From assembly GCA_963522145.1 (NCBI GenBank), contig CAUQXI010000007.1, forward strand, positions 1 through 64,000: a DNA stretch of 64,000 nucleotides. The letters are read 5' to 3'. The notes beneath the pieces are model-generated. The model was not told where the DNA came from and ran no database searches. It saw only the letters and a program-made list of their open reading frames with translations. The number at the start of each line of letters is the position of its first letter. Position 1 is the first letter of the stretch. A program made the position numbers and the translations under genes. The stretch comes from Mesorhizobium_B sp963522145. Its GTDB lineage: Bacteria; Pseudomonadota; Alphaproteobacteria; Rhizobiales; Rhizobiaceae. Shown here in pieces: positions 28,406 to 36,558 of the stretch.

Positions 28406-29134
28406 ATGAGCAGCAAGCCCCGCCTGGACATCCACAACTCCGACATTCCCGTGCTTTGCCAATCCTGCGAAGCGCGCCACAAGGGCATGTGCGGGGTGTT
28501 GAATCCGGCCGAGCTGACGGCGCTGGCCCGGCACACGCGGACCGCGCGGCACGGAGCGGGCGAGGAATTGCTCGGCGAAAGCACGGCGGCGCAGTCCTAC
28601 GCCAATGTCATGCGGGGCGTGGTCAAGCTCACCAAGATGCTTGAGGACGGGCGCCAGCAGATCGTCGGCCTGCAATTCGCGCCCGACTTCCTCGGCCGTC
28701 TTTTTGCGTCGGAGTCTACCGTCACGGCGGAAGCGGCGTCCGACGTGGATCTCTGCCGCATACCCCGGCCCGCGCTGGAGCGGCTGATGGCCGAGAACCC
28801 GGCGCTGGAGCACCGGCTGATGCAGCAGACCCTGCGCGAGCTCGACGAGGCGCGCGAATGGATGCTGACGCTCGGGCGCAAGACGGCGGCGGAAAAGGTT
28901 GCGAGCTTCCTTTTCCTGATCGCCACCCATCTCGATCCGGCCGCGCCTGACGGGGATGCCCGTGTCTTCGACCTGCCGCTCACCCGCGCCGATATCGCGG
29001 ACTTCTTGGGCCTCACCATCGAAACCGTGTCGCGTCAGCTTTCAAAGCTGCGCGCGGAAAAGGTGATCGCGATCACCAACAACCGCCACGTGACGGTTCC
29101 GAGCCTCGCCCGGCTCAAGGCGCGCTGCGGCTGA
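28406..29134 (+). CDS. fnrN: FNR/FnrN-type oxygen-sensing transcription regulator (first copy)
   Basis: This 242-residue Crp/Fnr protein has cluster ligands C18, C21 and C29 (C-x2-C-x7-C, the alphaproteobacterial FnrN spacing) and C117 in 'DLCRIPR'. A cNMP-binding-like beta roll, a dimer helix ('LREWMLTLGRKTAAEKVASFLFL'-like) and an HTH with 'ETVSRQ' follow; that motif reads TTGA half-sites. It should carry an O2-labile [4Fe-4S] cluster and activate microaerobic genes such as hemN and cco. The FNR box 86 bp upstream suggests autoregulation. Its 3' end overlaps the convergent hemerythrin gene by 20 bp. A paralogue lies at 39084. Confidence 0.92.
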   Translation: MSSKPRLDIHNSDIPVLCQSCEARHKGMCGVLNPAELTALARHTRTARHGAGEELLGESTAAQSYANVMRGVVKLTKMLEDGRQQIVGLQFAPDFLGRLFASESTVTAEAASDVDLCRIPRPALERLMAENPALEHRLMQQTLRELDEAREWMLTLGRKTAAEKVASFLFLIATHLDPAAPDGDARVFDLPLTRADIADFLGLTIETVSRQLSKLRAEKVIAITNNRHVTVPSLARLKARCG

Positions 29135-29603
29135 TCCCGCCGGCAATCGCGCCATTGACCCCCAGCGCCGCGGCGAGCAGGGGGGCGAGCAGCTCGCGCT
29201 CAAAGGCAACGTGGCGGCGGACGCCCTCGAAGAAGCCGCGCAGCATATAGCCGACCGCCTCGGGCGCCGACCGTTCCTCTCCCCTTCCGAGATCAAGCAG
29301 CGCGTCGTGGATTTCTTCGGCGAAGCACAGGTCGGACATATGCTCCCAGCGCAGCCGCTCGACGCTGGCGGCTGCTTCCGGCCGTTCCGCCCGCGCGGCC
29401 TCCACGGCGGGAAAAAGGATGCGCTCCTCCACCGCATGGGCGTCAGACACGGTGCGGCACACAGCGCGCGCGAGATGCAGGCAGTGCTGGCGGTCGACAT
29501 CACCGGGCAGGCCGTCGGCGACCCGCTCAAGCTCGCCGCACAGGGCAAGCTGGCGGGCGTGGCTTTGCGCCACGGTGGCGAGAAGACGGGCGGGCATCGG
29601 CAT
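29115..29603 (-). CDS. Hemerythrin-like HHE domain protein
   Basis: The 162-residue four-helix protein has spaced His/Glu ligands expected for a di-iron HHE domain: 'SHARQ', 'HAVEERILFPAVE', 'WEHMSD' and 'HVAFERELLAPLL'. Such proteins bind O2 or NO or repair Fe-S clusters, and they often belong to FNR or NNR regulons in alphaproteobacteria. A perfect FNR-type box lies 78 bp upstream. It overlaps the 3' end of fnrN by 20 bp on the opposite strand. Exact function is unknown. Confidence 0.82.
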   Translation of the reverse strand: MPMPARLLATVAQSHARQLALCGELERVADGLPGDVDRQHCLHLARAVCRTVSDAHAVEERILFPAVEAARAERPEAAASVERLRWEHMSDLCFAEEIHDALLDLGRGEERSAPEAVGYMLRGFFEGVRRHVAFERELLAPLLAAALGVNGAIAGGISRSAP

Positions 29604-29681
29604 CTCCGGGCTTGGCTGCGGCGCGCCGGGTGCTTCCGGCGGTGGTAGCCCTGAAGGTGAAGTCAGCGCGAGCTTTCCGCC

Positions 29682-29695
29682 TTGATCAAAATCAA
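29682..29695. promoter_or_regulatory. FNR/NNR-type box upstream of hemerythrin-like gene
   Basis: TTGATCAAAATCAA is a perfect TTGAT-N4-ATCAA site, 78 bp upstream of the hemerythrin-like start. It is also 122 bp upstream of pseudoazurin, which has its own nearer box. Confidence 0.8.
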
Positions 29696-29743
29696 CTCAG
29701 GAAGCGACAAGCCTTCCATCGCCATCAAAATTTCCGTCGGCTC

Positions 29744-29757
29744 TTGAGCTAGCTCAA
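29744..29757. promoter_or_regulatory. FNR/NNR-type box upstream of pseudoazurin
   Basis: TTGAGCTAGCTCAA is a fully palindromic 14-mer matching TTGA-N6-TCAA, 60 bp upstream of the pseudoazurin ATG. It is the second such box in this divergent intergenic region. The G/C at positions 5 and 10 departs from the FNR ideal and could favour an NNR/DNR-type regulator. Confidence 0.75.
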
Positions 29758-29817
29758 ACTGTTCGCCATCCGGAGGGTCTATCCAGGCGCATCGAAAGCG
29801 AGAATGGAGTTCGTTCG

Positions 29818-30267
29818 ATGAGCAAGTTTGTGTCGGCGCTGGCCGCCAGCTGCATGATGGTCCTGGGCATAGTGACCGGCGCAGGAGCCGCCGAGCACGA
29901 GGTGCGAATGCTCAACAAAGGCGAGAAGGGCGCCATGGTGTTCGAGCCCGACTTCCTCCGCGCCAGCCCCGGCGACACGGTTCACTTCGTGGCCGTCGAC
30001 AAGGGCCACGATGCGGAATCCGTGAAAGGGATGCTGCCTGCGGGCGCCGAGCCGTTCAAGGGCAAGATCAATGAGGACGTGACGGTGACGCTGCCGGTTG
30101 AAGGCGTGTACGGCGTCAAGTGCACGCCTCACTACGGCATGGGCATGGTGGCGCTGATCGTAGTGGGCCAGCCCGTCAATGCGGAAGAAGCCAAGGCTGT
30201 GAAGCATCCCGGCAAGGCCAAGGCGAAGTTCGCCGCCCTGCTCGACGAGGCCGCAGCCGCCAACTGA
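29818..30267 (+). CDS. paz: Pseudoazurin (periplasmic blue copper protein)
   Basis: The 149-residue protein has a signal peptide (hydrophobic 'FVSALAASCMMVLGIVTGAGAA', cut after about residue 25). The type 1 copper ligands are H64, C102, H105 and M110, with the same spacing as H40, C78, H81 and M86 of the mature Alcaligenes protein. It carries electrons in the periplasm, classically to copper nitrite reductase or nitrous oxide reductase, and can also feed oxidases. No denitrification enzyme is present in the window; the nearest respiratory genes are the cbb3 oxidase set. It is followed by a strong terminator hairpin. Confidence 0.95.
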   Translation: MSKFVSALAASCMMVLGIVTGAGAAEHEVRMLNKGEKGAMVFEPDFLRASPGDTVHFVAVDKGHDAESVKGMLPAGAEPFKGKINEDVTVTLPVEGVYGVKCTPHYGMGMVALIVVGQPVNAEEAKAVKHPGKAKAKFAALLDEAAAAN

Positions 30268-30272
30268 AGGAG

Positions 30273-30312
30273 GGCGAGAAAAGCGCCCGCTCCGGCAGGC
30301 GCTTTTCTCGCC
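30273..30312. terminator. Strong hairpin between pseudoazurin and the convergent gene
   Basis: A perfect 15-bp inverted repeat (GGCGAGAAAAGCGCC and its complement) surrounds a 10-nt loop. The arms contain AAAA and TTTT runs, so it may act as a Rho-independent terminator for both converging genes. Confidence 0.8.
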
Positions 30313-30322
30313 GACTTCGGCT

Positions 30323-30745
30323 TCAGCCGAAGGAGATCACGGCAAAGCAGATCGCAAACAGCGCCATCAGCCATGCAACCGAGACCCAGCGCTCGGCGAT
30401 GCGCCGGCCCTTCACGAAATCACCCGCGCGGCGCAACTGGGCAGCCCGCACGCGTTGCAGGATATGGGCAAGCGTCAGGGACACAACCAGCGCGAGCTTG
30501 GCATGGAACCAGGCGCTCAACTCGCGGTCGCCTGCGCCATAACGGCTCCACAACAGCGTCAGCCCGCTGATCCAGGCGAATGCCACGGCGAAGCTCGTGA
30601 TGTCGGCGAGCGTCCGGCGCGCAAGCGCCAGTCCTGCCTCGTTCTCGCGCCCCGCACTCGCGCGCAGCGCCACGTAATGAGACAGCATCAGGCCCGAGGC
30701 CATGGCGATCGTGATGAGATGCGCCATCTTGAGAAGCTCAAACAC
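30323..30745 (-). CDS. HemJ/CopD-like four-helix membrane protein in the cco operon
   Basis: The 140-residue protein has four hydrophobic segments (about residues 5-28, 48-67, 83-97 and 121-139). The motifs 'LLKMAHLITIAMASG', 'WISGLTLLW' and 'WFHAKLALVVSLTLAHI' resemble HemJ (protoporphyrinogen oxidase) and CopD-type proteins, with conserved His in helices 1 and 3. A role in heme or copper supply to the cbb3 oxidase is plausible from context but not shown. The GTG start at 30745 overlaps the ccoS stop by 8 nt, and an ATG six codons later is possible. It is the last gene of ccoGHIS. Confidence 0.75.
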   Translation of the reverse strand: MFELLKMAHLITIAMASGLMLSHYVALRASAGRENEAGLALARRTLADITSFAVAFAWISGLTLLWSRYGAGDRELSAWFHAKLALVVSLTLAHILQRVRAAQLRRAGDFVKGRRIAERWVSVAWLMALFAICFAVISFG

Positions 30746-30911
30746 GGCGCGTCTTTCCTTCTTCTTCAGGCGTCTCGTCGTCGAGCAGGATGCGGGCGGC
30801 GGCCCCGTCGAGATCCTCGTACTGCCCGGCCTTGAGCGACCACAGGAACACGACCAGCGCCAGCGCCCCGAAGCCCAGCGCGATCGGGATGAGGTAAAGA
30901 AGCGCGCTCAT
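30738..30911 (-). CDS. ccoS: Cbb3 oxidase maturation protein CcoS
   Basis: This is a 57-residue protein starting 'MSALLYLIPIALGFGALALV' with one membrane helix, then 'FLWSLKAGQYEDLDGAAARIL', the CcoS/FixS signature. CcoS is needed for heme b and CuB insertion in the CcoN subunit. The ATG overlaps the ccoI stop (ATGA). It was found by reading the gap directly. Confidence 0.92.
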   Translation of the reverse strand: MSALLYLIPIALGFGALALVVFLWSLKAGQYEDLDGAAARILLDDETPEEEGKTRRV

Positions 30912-33187
30912 GCCGTTGCGCTTGGCTGAGGCAGTGCCGGTGTTTCCTTCACGGGCGCTGGCAGACGCGCGCCGCGCAGCGACCAGCCGAGCGTCAGCGC
31001 ATTCGCCACCACGACGATGGAGGACGCCGACATGGCGACCGCCGCGATCAAAGGCGTGGCGTAACCCAGAATGGCGATCGGCACGGCGACGATGTTGTAG
31101 CCGATCGCGAGCACGAAGTTCTGCGTAATCTTGCGCCGCGCGGCGCGCGCGGTTTGAAGCGCGTTCAAGACCGGCGCGAGCCGCTCGCCGGTGAAGACGA
31201 TGCCGGCCGAGGCCTGCGCGATGTCGGAGCCGCTCGCCGGCGACATGGACACATGGGCCGCAGCGAGCGCGGGCGCGTCGTTGAGCCCGTCGCCGACCAT
31301 CAGCACACGCCGGCCCTGGGCTGCGAGCGCCTGCAGCGCCTCCACCTTGCCGCCGGGCAGGCAGGCGGACAGGCTTTCGCCGATACCCGCAGCGCGTGCC
31401 GCCGCTTCCACCGCTTGGGCGCTGTCGCCCGAAACAAGACGGATGTCGAGGTTCAGCGCGGCAAGCGCACGGATCGTCTCGACGGCATCGCTGCGCAGGG
31501 CGTCCGCGAAGCGGAAGCGGAACGGCGGGCGGCTGCCCCAGCCAAGCCAGACCTCGGTGGCGGCGGAGGTTGTCTCACCGTTGTCGCCGACCCAACCGGG
31601 ACGGCCGAGGCGCACGGGTTCGCCATTCAAGCTCGCTTCCACGCCGAAACCGGGCCGTTCGAGCGGCTCGCTGAGCTTGGCCGATACGATGTCGCGGGTG
31701 CGCGCAGCTTCGGCCAGGGCACGGGACAGCGGATGCCGGCTGCCATCCGCCAGTGCTGCGGCGATGGCCCAGGCTTCCGCGTCGTCGGGTCCTTCGATCA
31801 GGCGCGGCGTGCCGCGCGTCAGCGTGCCCGTCTTGTCGAACACGATCGTGTCCACCTCGGCGAGCTTTTCGAGCGCGGCACCATCCTTCAGGATGATGCC
31901 CGAGGCGAGGAGGCGTCCGGCGGCCACGACCTGCACAGCGGGCACGGCAAGGCCGAGTGCGCAGGGGCAGGTGATGATCAGCACCGCCACACCCGCCGTG
32001 ATCGCCGGATGGAGGCCGGTGCCGAGCAGGAGCCATCCGATCAGCGTCACGATCGCAGTCAGGTGAACGGCGGGCGCGTAAAGCCGCGACGCGCGGTCGG
32101 CGAGGCGCACGAAGCGGCCGTCGGGCCGTTCCACGGCTTCCGTCAGGCGGATGATGCCGGCCAGCAGGCTTTCATTGGCAGGCGCGGTGGCGCGGATGTC
32201 GATCCGCCCCGTAAGATTCATCGCACCGGCATGGGCCAGCGCGCCTTCGAGCACGGCTTCCGGAACGGATTCGCCCGTCAGAGCGGAGCGGTCGAGATCG
32301 CTTGCGCCACGTGCCACCGTTCCGTCCACGGGAACGCGCTCGCCCGGCATGACGCGCACGGTGTCGCCCACCCGCACGGAAGCGACCGGCAGCTTCATCA
32401 CGCGGTCGTCCGGCAGCACGAGGCTCGCCGTGGTCGGCGACAGGGTCAGGAGGCGCGCGGCGGCCGAGCGCGCCACGTCGCGCATCCGGTGATCGAGCAC
32501 GCGCCCGACAAGGAGAAAGAAAAGCAGCGTCACCGAGCCGTCGAACCAGGCATGGCGCCCGCCCGTCGCTGTCTCATACAGGCTGAGCGCCGTGCCCACG
32601 ATCACCCCGATCGCGATCGGCACGTCCATATTGGTGCGGCCATGCCGGAGCGCCTTCCACGCGGAACGGAAGAAGGGCCGACCGGCATAGATTATCGCTG
32701 GAATAGCGATCGCTGCCGAGATCCAGTGAAACAGGTCGCGAGTCGGCCCTTCGGCGCCCGACCATACCGAAACCGAAAGCAGCATCACATTAGTGGATGC
32801 GAAGCCCGCCACGGCCATCGCCCGCACCAGCTCGGCGGTTGCCTTGTCGCCGCCGCGACGATCGATCTCGAAGGGCCGCGCGGAGCGGCCCGCCACGAGG
32901 AGCGCATCCAGCACGGGCTCCGGCGCGGCATCCGGCGCAAGCCGCACCGACAAGCGCTTGGCCGTGAGGTTCGCGCGCGCGTGGGAAACGCCCGGCACGG
33001 CTTTTGCCGTCCGCTCGACCGCCGCGATGCAGGCAGCGCAGTGCATATCGTCTACCAGGAAGTCGATGCTCGAACCGCCATCCTTTTCCGGACGGAGAAA
33101 GGACGGGTCGATCGGCTCGCGCGACCGGACGGGCTCGCCTGTCTCGGAAAGCAGAACGGCGGTCGGGAATGTTGCGGAGCAGCACAT
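30908..33187 (-). CDS. ccoI: Copper-translocating P1B-type ATPase CcoI/FixI
   Basis: The 759-residue P-type ATPase has an N-terminal metal-binding 'MHCAACIAAVE' (CxxC), eight expected membrane segments, the ion-channel motif CPC in 'TCPCALGLAVPAV', the phosphorylation site 'DKTGTLTRG' and 'MVGDGLNDAPAL'. It delivers copper to the membrane or periplasm for assembly of the cbb3 oxidase binuclear centre. The ATG at 33187 gives the family length; the frame upstream is the shadow of ccoH. It is 13 bp after ccoH and overlaps ccoS by 4 nt. Confidence 0.95.
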   Translation of the reverse strand: MCCSATFPTAVLLSETGEPVRSREPIDPSFLRPEKDGGSSIDFLVDDMHCAACIAAVERTAKAVPGVSHARANLTAKRLSVRLAPDAAPEPVLDALLVAGRSARPFEIDRRGGDKATAELVRAMAVAGFASTNVMLLSVSVWSGAEGPTRDLFHWISAAIAIPAIIYAGRPFFRSAWKALRHGRTNMDVPIAIGVIVGTALSLYETATGGRHAWFDGSVTLLFFLLVGRVLDHRMRDVARSAAARLLTLSPTTASLVLPDDRVMKLPVASVRVGDTVRVMPGERVPVDGTVARGASDLDRSALTGESVPEAVLEGALAHAGAMNLTGRIDIRATAPANESLLAGIIRLTEAVERPDGRFVRLADRASRLYAPAVHLTAIVTLIGWLLLGTGLHPAITAGVAVLIITCPCALGLAVPAVQVVAAGRLLASGIILKDGAALEKLAEVDTIVFDKTGTLTRGTPRLIEGPDDAEAWAIAAALADGSRHPLSRALAEAARTRDIVSAKLSEPLERPGFGVEASLNGEPVRLGRPGWVGDNGETTSAATEVWLGWGSRPPFRFRFADALRSDAVETIRALAALNLDIRLVSGDSAQAVEAAARAAGIGESLSACLPGGKVEALQALAAQGRRVLMVGDGLNDAPALAAAHVSMSPASGSDIAQASAGIVFTGERLAPVLNALQTARAARRKITQNFVLAIGYNIVAVPIAILGYATPLIAAVAMSASSIVVVANALTLGWSLRGARLPAPVKETPALPQPSATA

Positions 33188-33200
33188 GGCGAAAGCCTCT

Positions 33201-33683
33201 TCAGCGCACCGAAACGGATTCGGTTTGGCGCCACACCACGGCGCCCTTGTCCCTGGCCTCGATCTCCACCAGCCAGCGGCCGGAAGCAAGCGGCTCCTCC
33301 GCGCGGTAGATGTCGCCTGCGGGCACGAGTTCCACAAGCCGGTCGGTGGACGCGCTGGCGGGCCGGCCGGCGAGCGCACGCACGTCGAGACCGGGAAGCG
33401 GCGATCCGCTCCGATCGGTGAGATGAAGCGTGAGCCGGGCGTCCGCCACCGAAAGCTCGGACTTCCAGCCCCGCGCATCCTGGGCCGCGGCATCCTTCAG
33501 CAGCAGGTTGTAGTTCTGGCTCGCCACATAGGAATTATGCGCGTTGAGGCCGGGAAAGGTGCTGACCGCCCAATAGGCCATCAGCACATTCACCGTGATG
33601 ATGGTGCCAAAGAAAAGCGCCACCACGCCCAGCATGTGAAAGCCCGTGAAGGGACGGTTCTCTCCGGGAAGAAGGTAGATCAT
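33201..33683 (-). CDS. ccoH: Cbb3 oxidase assembly protein CcoH/FixH
   Basis: The 160-residue protein has one membrane helix ('FHMLGVVALFFGTIITVNVLMAYWAV', residues 15-40) followed by the conserved 'PGLNAHNSYVASQNYN'. A periplasmic beta-rich domain completes the FixH architecture. It takes part in cbb3 oxidase assembly alongside CcoI. The start overlaps the ccoG stop by 4 nt. Confidence 0.94.
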   Translation of the reverse strand: MIYLLPGENRPFTGFHMLGVVALFFGTIITVNVLMAYWAVSTFPGLNAHNSYVASQNYNLLLKDAAAQDARGWKSELSVADARLTLHLTDRSGSPLPGLDVRALAGRPASASTDRLVELVPAGDIYRAEEPLASGRWLVEIEARDKGAVVWRQTESVSVR

Positions 33684-35236
33684 TGGCGCGGCCTTTCCGC
33701 CTCGAAGAGGGCTTCCACGGACACCGTCTCGCCGGTCTGAGCATCCGACAGAACAAAGGAGAACTCGTCCGGCACCGCATGCTCGGGCGGCCGCGCCACG
33801 AAGACGCGAAGGTCGCGCACCGCATCAGGCGGAACGGGAACCGTGACCGCCCGCGACCGCGCATCGCTTTCCCCGGTCCACATGGTGGCGTCGGGAATGC
33901 CATCGAGCGTCAGCGTCAGCGTGCGCTCTTCCTGCGCCTTGCTGGCGAGCTTGAGGGTGAAGCCGTTGCGCACGCCGCCATCCGACAGGGTGACGAACAA
34001 GGGTGCTCGGTCATGCAGCACGCTGAGCTCAAGATGGCCGCGCGTGGCCAGCACGGTCAGCATGAAGACGCCGATCAGCGCCCACAGGCCGAAATAAAGC
34101 ACCGTGCGCGGACGCGCGATATGGCTCCAGGAGACGGATTTCTGCTCGACGCGCGCGATGTCGCGCCCGCTCGCGGCCGCGGTCTCCGTGTGATGCTGGA
34201 AGTCGCGCAAGGTTGAATAGGAGATCAGGCCGAGCGGGCGGTTGACCTTTTCCATCACGCGGTCGCAGGCGTCGATGCACAGCGCGCAGGTGATGCATTC
34301 GAGCTGCTGGCCGTCACGGATGTCGATGCCCATCGGGCAGGCGGCCACGCAGGCATTGCAGTCCACGCAGTCGCCCACGTCGAGCCCCTGCGCGATCGCC
34401 TTCTTGGCATGGCGCGAGCGCGGCTCTCCGCGCCAGTCATTATAGGTGACGATCAGCGACTGCTCGTCCAGCATTGCGCCCTGGATGCGCGGCCAGGGGC
34501 ACATATAGGTGCAGACCTGCTCGCGCATGAAGCCGGCAAGCCAGAAGGTGGTGGCGGCCAGCGTCAGGATGGTAAAATAGGCGACAGGCGCGGCCTGGAA
34601 CGTCACCAGATCGACCAAAAGGGTTGGCGCGTCGGCGAAATAGAAGACCCATGCCCCGCCCGTGGCGAGCGAGATCAGGAGCCACAGAGCCCACACGGTG
34701 GCGCGCTTGCGGATCTTCGTGGCCGTCCATGGCGCCGCATCGAGCTTGATGCGTGCGTTGCGATCGCCCTCGACCCAGCGCTCGACCTGGATGAAGAGGT
34801 CGGTCCACACCGTTTGCGGGCAGGCATAGCCGCACCAGGCGCGTCCGGCGATGGAGGTGACAAGGAACAGCCCCAGCCCCGCCATGATGAGCAGGCCCGC
34901 GACATAATAGAATTCCTGCGGCCAGATCTCGATCCCGAAGAAATAGAAGCGCCGCCGTGCGAGATCGAGCAGAATCGCCTGGTCCGGAGCATGCGCGCCG
35001 CGATCCCAGCGGATCCAGGGCGACAGCCAGTAGATCCCTAGGAAGACGGCGACCAGCGTCCACTTCATCCGGCGGTAGAAGCCCTGGACGCGTGACGGGA
35101 AGATCTTGCGCCGCGCCTCGTAGTCGGCGCGCGTGTCGCGGCTGTTGACGGGATGCGCGTCGACCGGCGGCTGCGCGTCATCCGCGGCCATCCGCCTGCG
35201 CGGGTCGTCAGCCAGTGTGTCGATAAGCGTGGTCAT
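33680..35236 (-). CDS. ccoG: Cbb3 oxidase accessory ferredoxin-like protein CcoG/FixG
   Basis: The 518-residue membrane protein has several membrane helices and 'GYACPQTVWTDLF'. Two [4Fe-4S] motifs follow: 'CVDCNACVAACPMGIDI' and 'CITCALCIDACD'. A C-terminal IG-like domain completes the FixG layout. CcoG is thought to reduce Cu(II) for cbb3 oxidase assembly. It is the first gene of ccoGHIS and a near-consensus FNR box lies 102 bp upstream of its ATG. Confidence 0.95.
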   Translation of the reverse strand: MTTLIDTLADDPRRRMAADDAQPPVDAHPVNSRDTRADYEARRKIFPSRVQGFYRRMKWTLVAVFLGIYWLSPWIRWDRGAHAPDQAILLDLARRRFYFFGIEIWPQEFYYVAGLLIMAGLGLFLVTSIAGRAWCGYACPQTVWTDLFIQVERWVEGDRNARIKLDAAPWTATKIRKRATVWALWLLISLATGGAWVFYFADAPTLLVDLVTFQAAPVAYFTILTLAATTFWLAGFMREQVCTYMCPWPRIQGAMLDEQSLIVTYNDWRGEPRSRHAKKAIAQGLDVGDCVDCNACVAACPMGIDIRDGQQLECITCALCIDACDRVMEKVNRPLGLISYSTLRDFQHHTETAAASGRDIARVEQKSVSWSHIARPRTVLYFGLWALIGVFMLTVLATRGHLELSVLHDRAPLFVTLSDGGVRNGFTLKLASKAQEERTLTLTLDGIPDATMWTGESDARSRAVTVPVPPDAVRDLRVFVARPPEHAVPDEFSFVLSDAQTGETVSVEALFEAERPRQ

Positions 35237-35338
35237 TCGCTGCGGCGTTTCCGTGTGCAGGGCGAGGCGCTGTTTCGCGCCGTGCCCTCAAAACACCCCT
35301 CTCGCCGCATCCCTTACGCTTCGCTGCGCCAGCGAACC

Positions 35339-35352
35339 TTGATCTGGATCAT
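35339..35352. promoter_or_regulatory. FNR-type box (one mismatch) upstream of ccoG
   Basis: TTGATCTGGATCAT differs from TTGA-N6-TCAA by the last base. It lies in the 201-bp ccoP-ccoG gap, 102 bp before the ccoG start, where an FNR/FixK site is usual. Confidence 0.65.
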
Positions 35353-35437
35353 GCCGCGGATCACGCTACCGCGCGGTCCGTGGCTGAACGTCCGGAACGA
35401 CGCTTCGCATCAAACCCGGCAGGTTTCCGCGCCTGGT

Positions 35438-36382
35438 TTACTGCGACGCAGCCTGGTCGGCCGCCTGCGCGCCCTCGCCGCCTCCAAGGCTGTGCACATA
35501 GATCGCGAGCTGCTTCACCGTCGCGGGATCGAGCCGCTGGCCCCAGGCCGGCATGGCGCCGTGGCGCGGATTGGTGATCTGCGCGGCGATCACCTTCGGA
35601 TCAGCGCTGTAAAGCCAGACCGCGTCATTCAGGCGCGGGGCGCCCAGTTCGCGACTGCCCTCGCCGTTTTCGCCATGGCACGAGGCACAGTTCTGCGCGA
35701 ACAGTTCGGCGCCCTCCGCATTGGCGGGCCCTGACTTGCTCAACGAGAGAACATGGGCGGTAACGGCCGTGATCTGTTCGCGGGTCAGCAGGCCGTCGCG
35801 GCCAAAGGCCGGCATTTCGGAAAAGCGCGTCTCGTCGTCGCCGGGGTAGCGGACGCCATGGGTGATCGTCTGGTGGATCTGTTCGAGCGAGCCACCCCAG
35901 ATCCAGTCGTCGTCGTTGAGATTGGCGAAGCCGACGCCGCCGGACGCATCCGCGCCGTGGCATTGCACGCAGTTCACCTTGAAGGCCGAGGAACCGGCAC
36001 GGAAGGCGACGTCGCGCAGCTCCGGATCCTTCGCGATGTCCTCCAGCGGCAGGTCGCGGATGCGCGAGAAGAGCTGCGCCCGCGCGGTGTCCGCTGCGCT
36101 CAACTGCTCGGCCACTTCCGTCCGCGAATGCCAGCCGAGCAGGCCGGTCGTCGCGTCCTTCAGAAGCGGGATCGAAGGGTAAAGGATGATATAGGCCAGC
36201 GCCCAGATATGGGTGACATAGAACACCCACAGCCACCAGCGCGGCATGGGTGTGTTCAGCTCCTTTATGCCGTCCCATTCATGGCCGGTGGTCGCCGTGC
36301 CGGTGGGCCCGTCCACCTCGCCCCGATAGGGCTCGGAGCCCGGAACCCGCGGGAAACCCTTGTCTGCCCCGATATCAGTCAC
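35438..36382 (-). CDS. ccoP: Cbb3 cytochrome oxidase subunit III CcoP (diheme)
   Basis: The 314-residue protein has a cytoplasmic N-terminus with 'TGTATTGHEWDGIKELNTPMPRWW' features and one membrane helix (about residues 50-70). Two c-type heme sites follow, 'CVQCHG' and 'CASCHG', with Met-containing axial ligand regions ('EMPAFG' and 'AMPAWG'). It carries electrons from periplasmic donors to CcoO and CcoN. The start is a GTG at 36382 overlapping the ccoQ stop by 8 nt. It is the last gene of ccoNOQP. Confidence 0.95.
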   Translation of the reverse strand: MTDIGADKGFPRVPGSEPYRGEVDGPTGTATTGHEWDGIKELNTPMPRWWLWVFYVTHIWALAYIILYPSIPLLKDATTGLLGWHSRTEVAEQLSAADTARAQLFSRIRDLPLEDIAKDPELRDVAFRAGSSAFKVNCVQCHGADASGGVGFANLNDDDWIWGGSLEQIHQTITHGVRYPGDDETRFSEMPAFGRDGLLTREQITAVTAHVLSLSKSGPANAEGAELFAQNCASCHGENGEGSRELGAPRLNDAVWLYSADPKVIAAQITNPRHGAMPAWGQRLDPATVKQLAIYVHSLGGGEGAQAADQAASQ

Positions 36383-36551
36383 GGTTGGGTTCCTTTCCCT
36401 GGTCGTATCTAAAGGGAATGTCGGCCTGGTCGCGATAGGCGCGGCGGGAGCCGGGCCGGAAGATCCAGACGAGCATGGCCGCGAAGATCAGCGTCAGCGC
36501 GAGCAGCGCCCAGCTGTCGGCGAAGTGGCGGAGCAACTCGTAGAAGTTCAT
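36375..36551 (-). CDS. ccoQ: Cbb3 oxidase subunit CcoQ
   Basis: The 58-residue protein starts 'MNFYELLRHFADSWALLAL', followed by the rest of a single membrane helix and a short charged tail ('FRPGSRRAYRDQADIPF'), the CcoQ/FixQ pattern. It stabilises the oxidase complex. It lies between ccoO (7-bp gap) and ccoP (8-nt overlap) and was read directly from the sequence. Confidence 0.93.
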   Translation of the reverse strand: MNFYELLRHFADSWALLALTLIFAAMLVWIFRPGSRRAYRDQADIPFRYDQGKEPNRD

Positions 36552-36558
36552 CGCGGAT

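Noticed and set aside
31154..33421. 755-codon plus-strand frame opposite ccoI
   Set aside because: Antisense shadow of ccoI; His/Arg-rich sequence without any domain.
35412..35426. Short hairpin after ccoP as a terminator
   Set aside because: Only a 5-bp stem (AAACC/GGTTT) and no T run; too weak to call.
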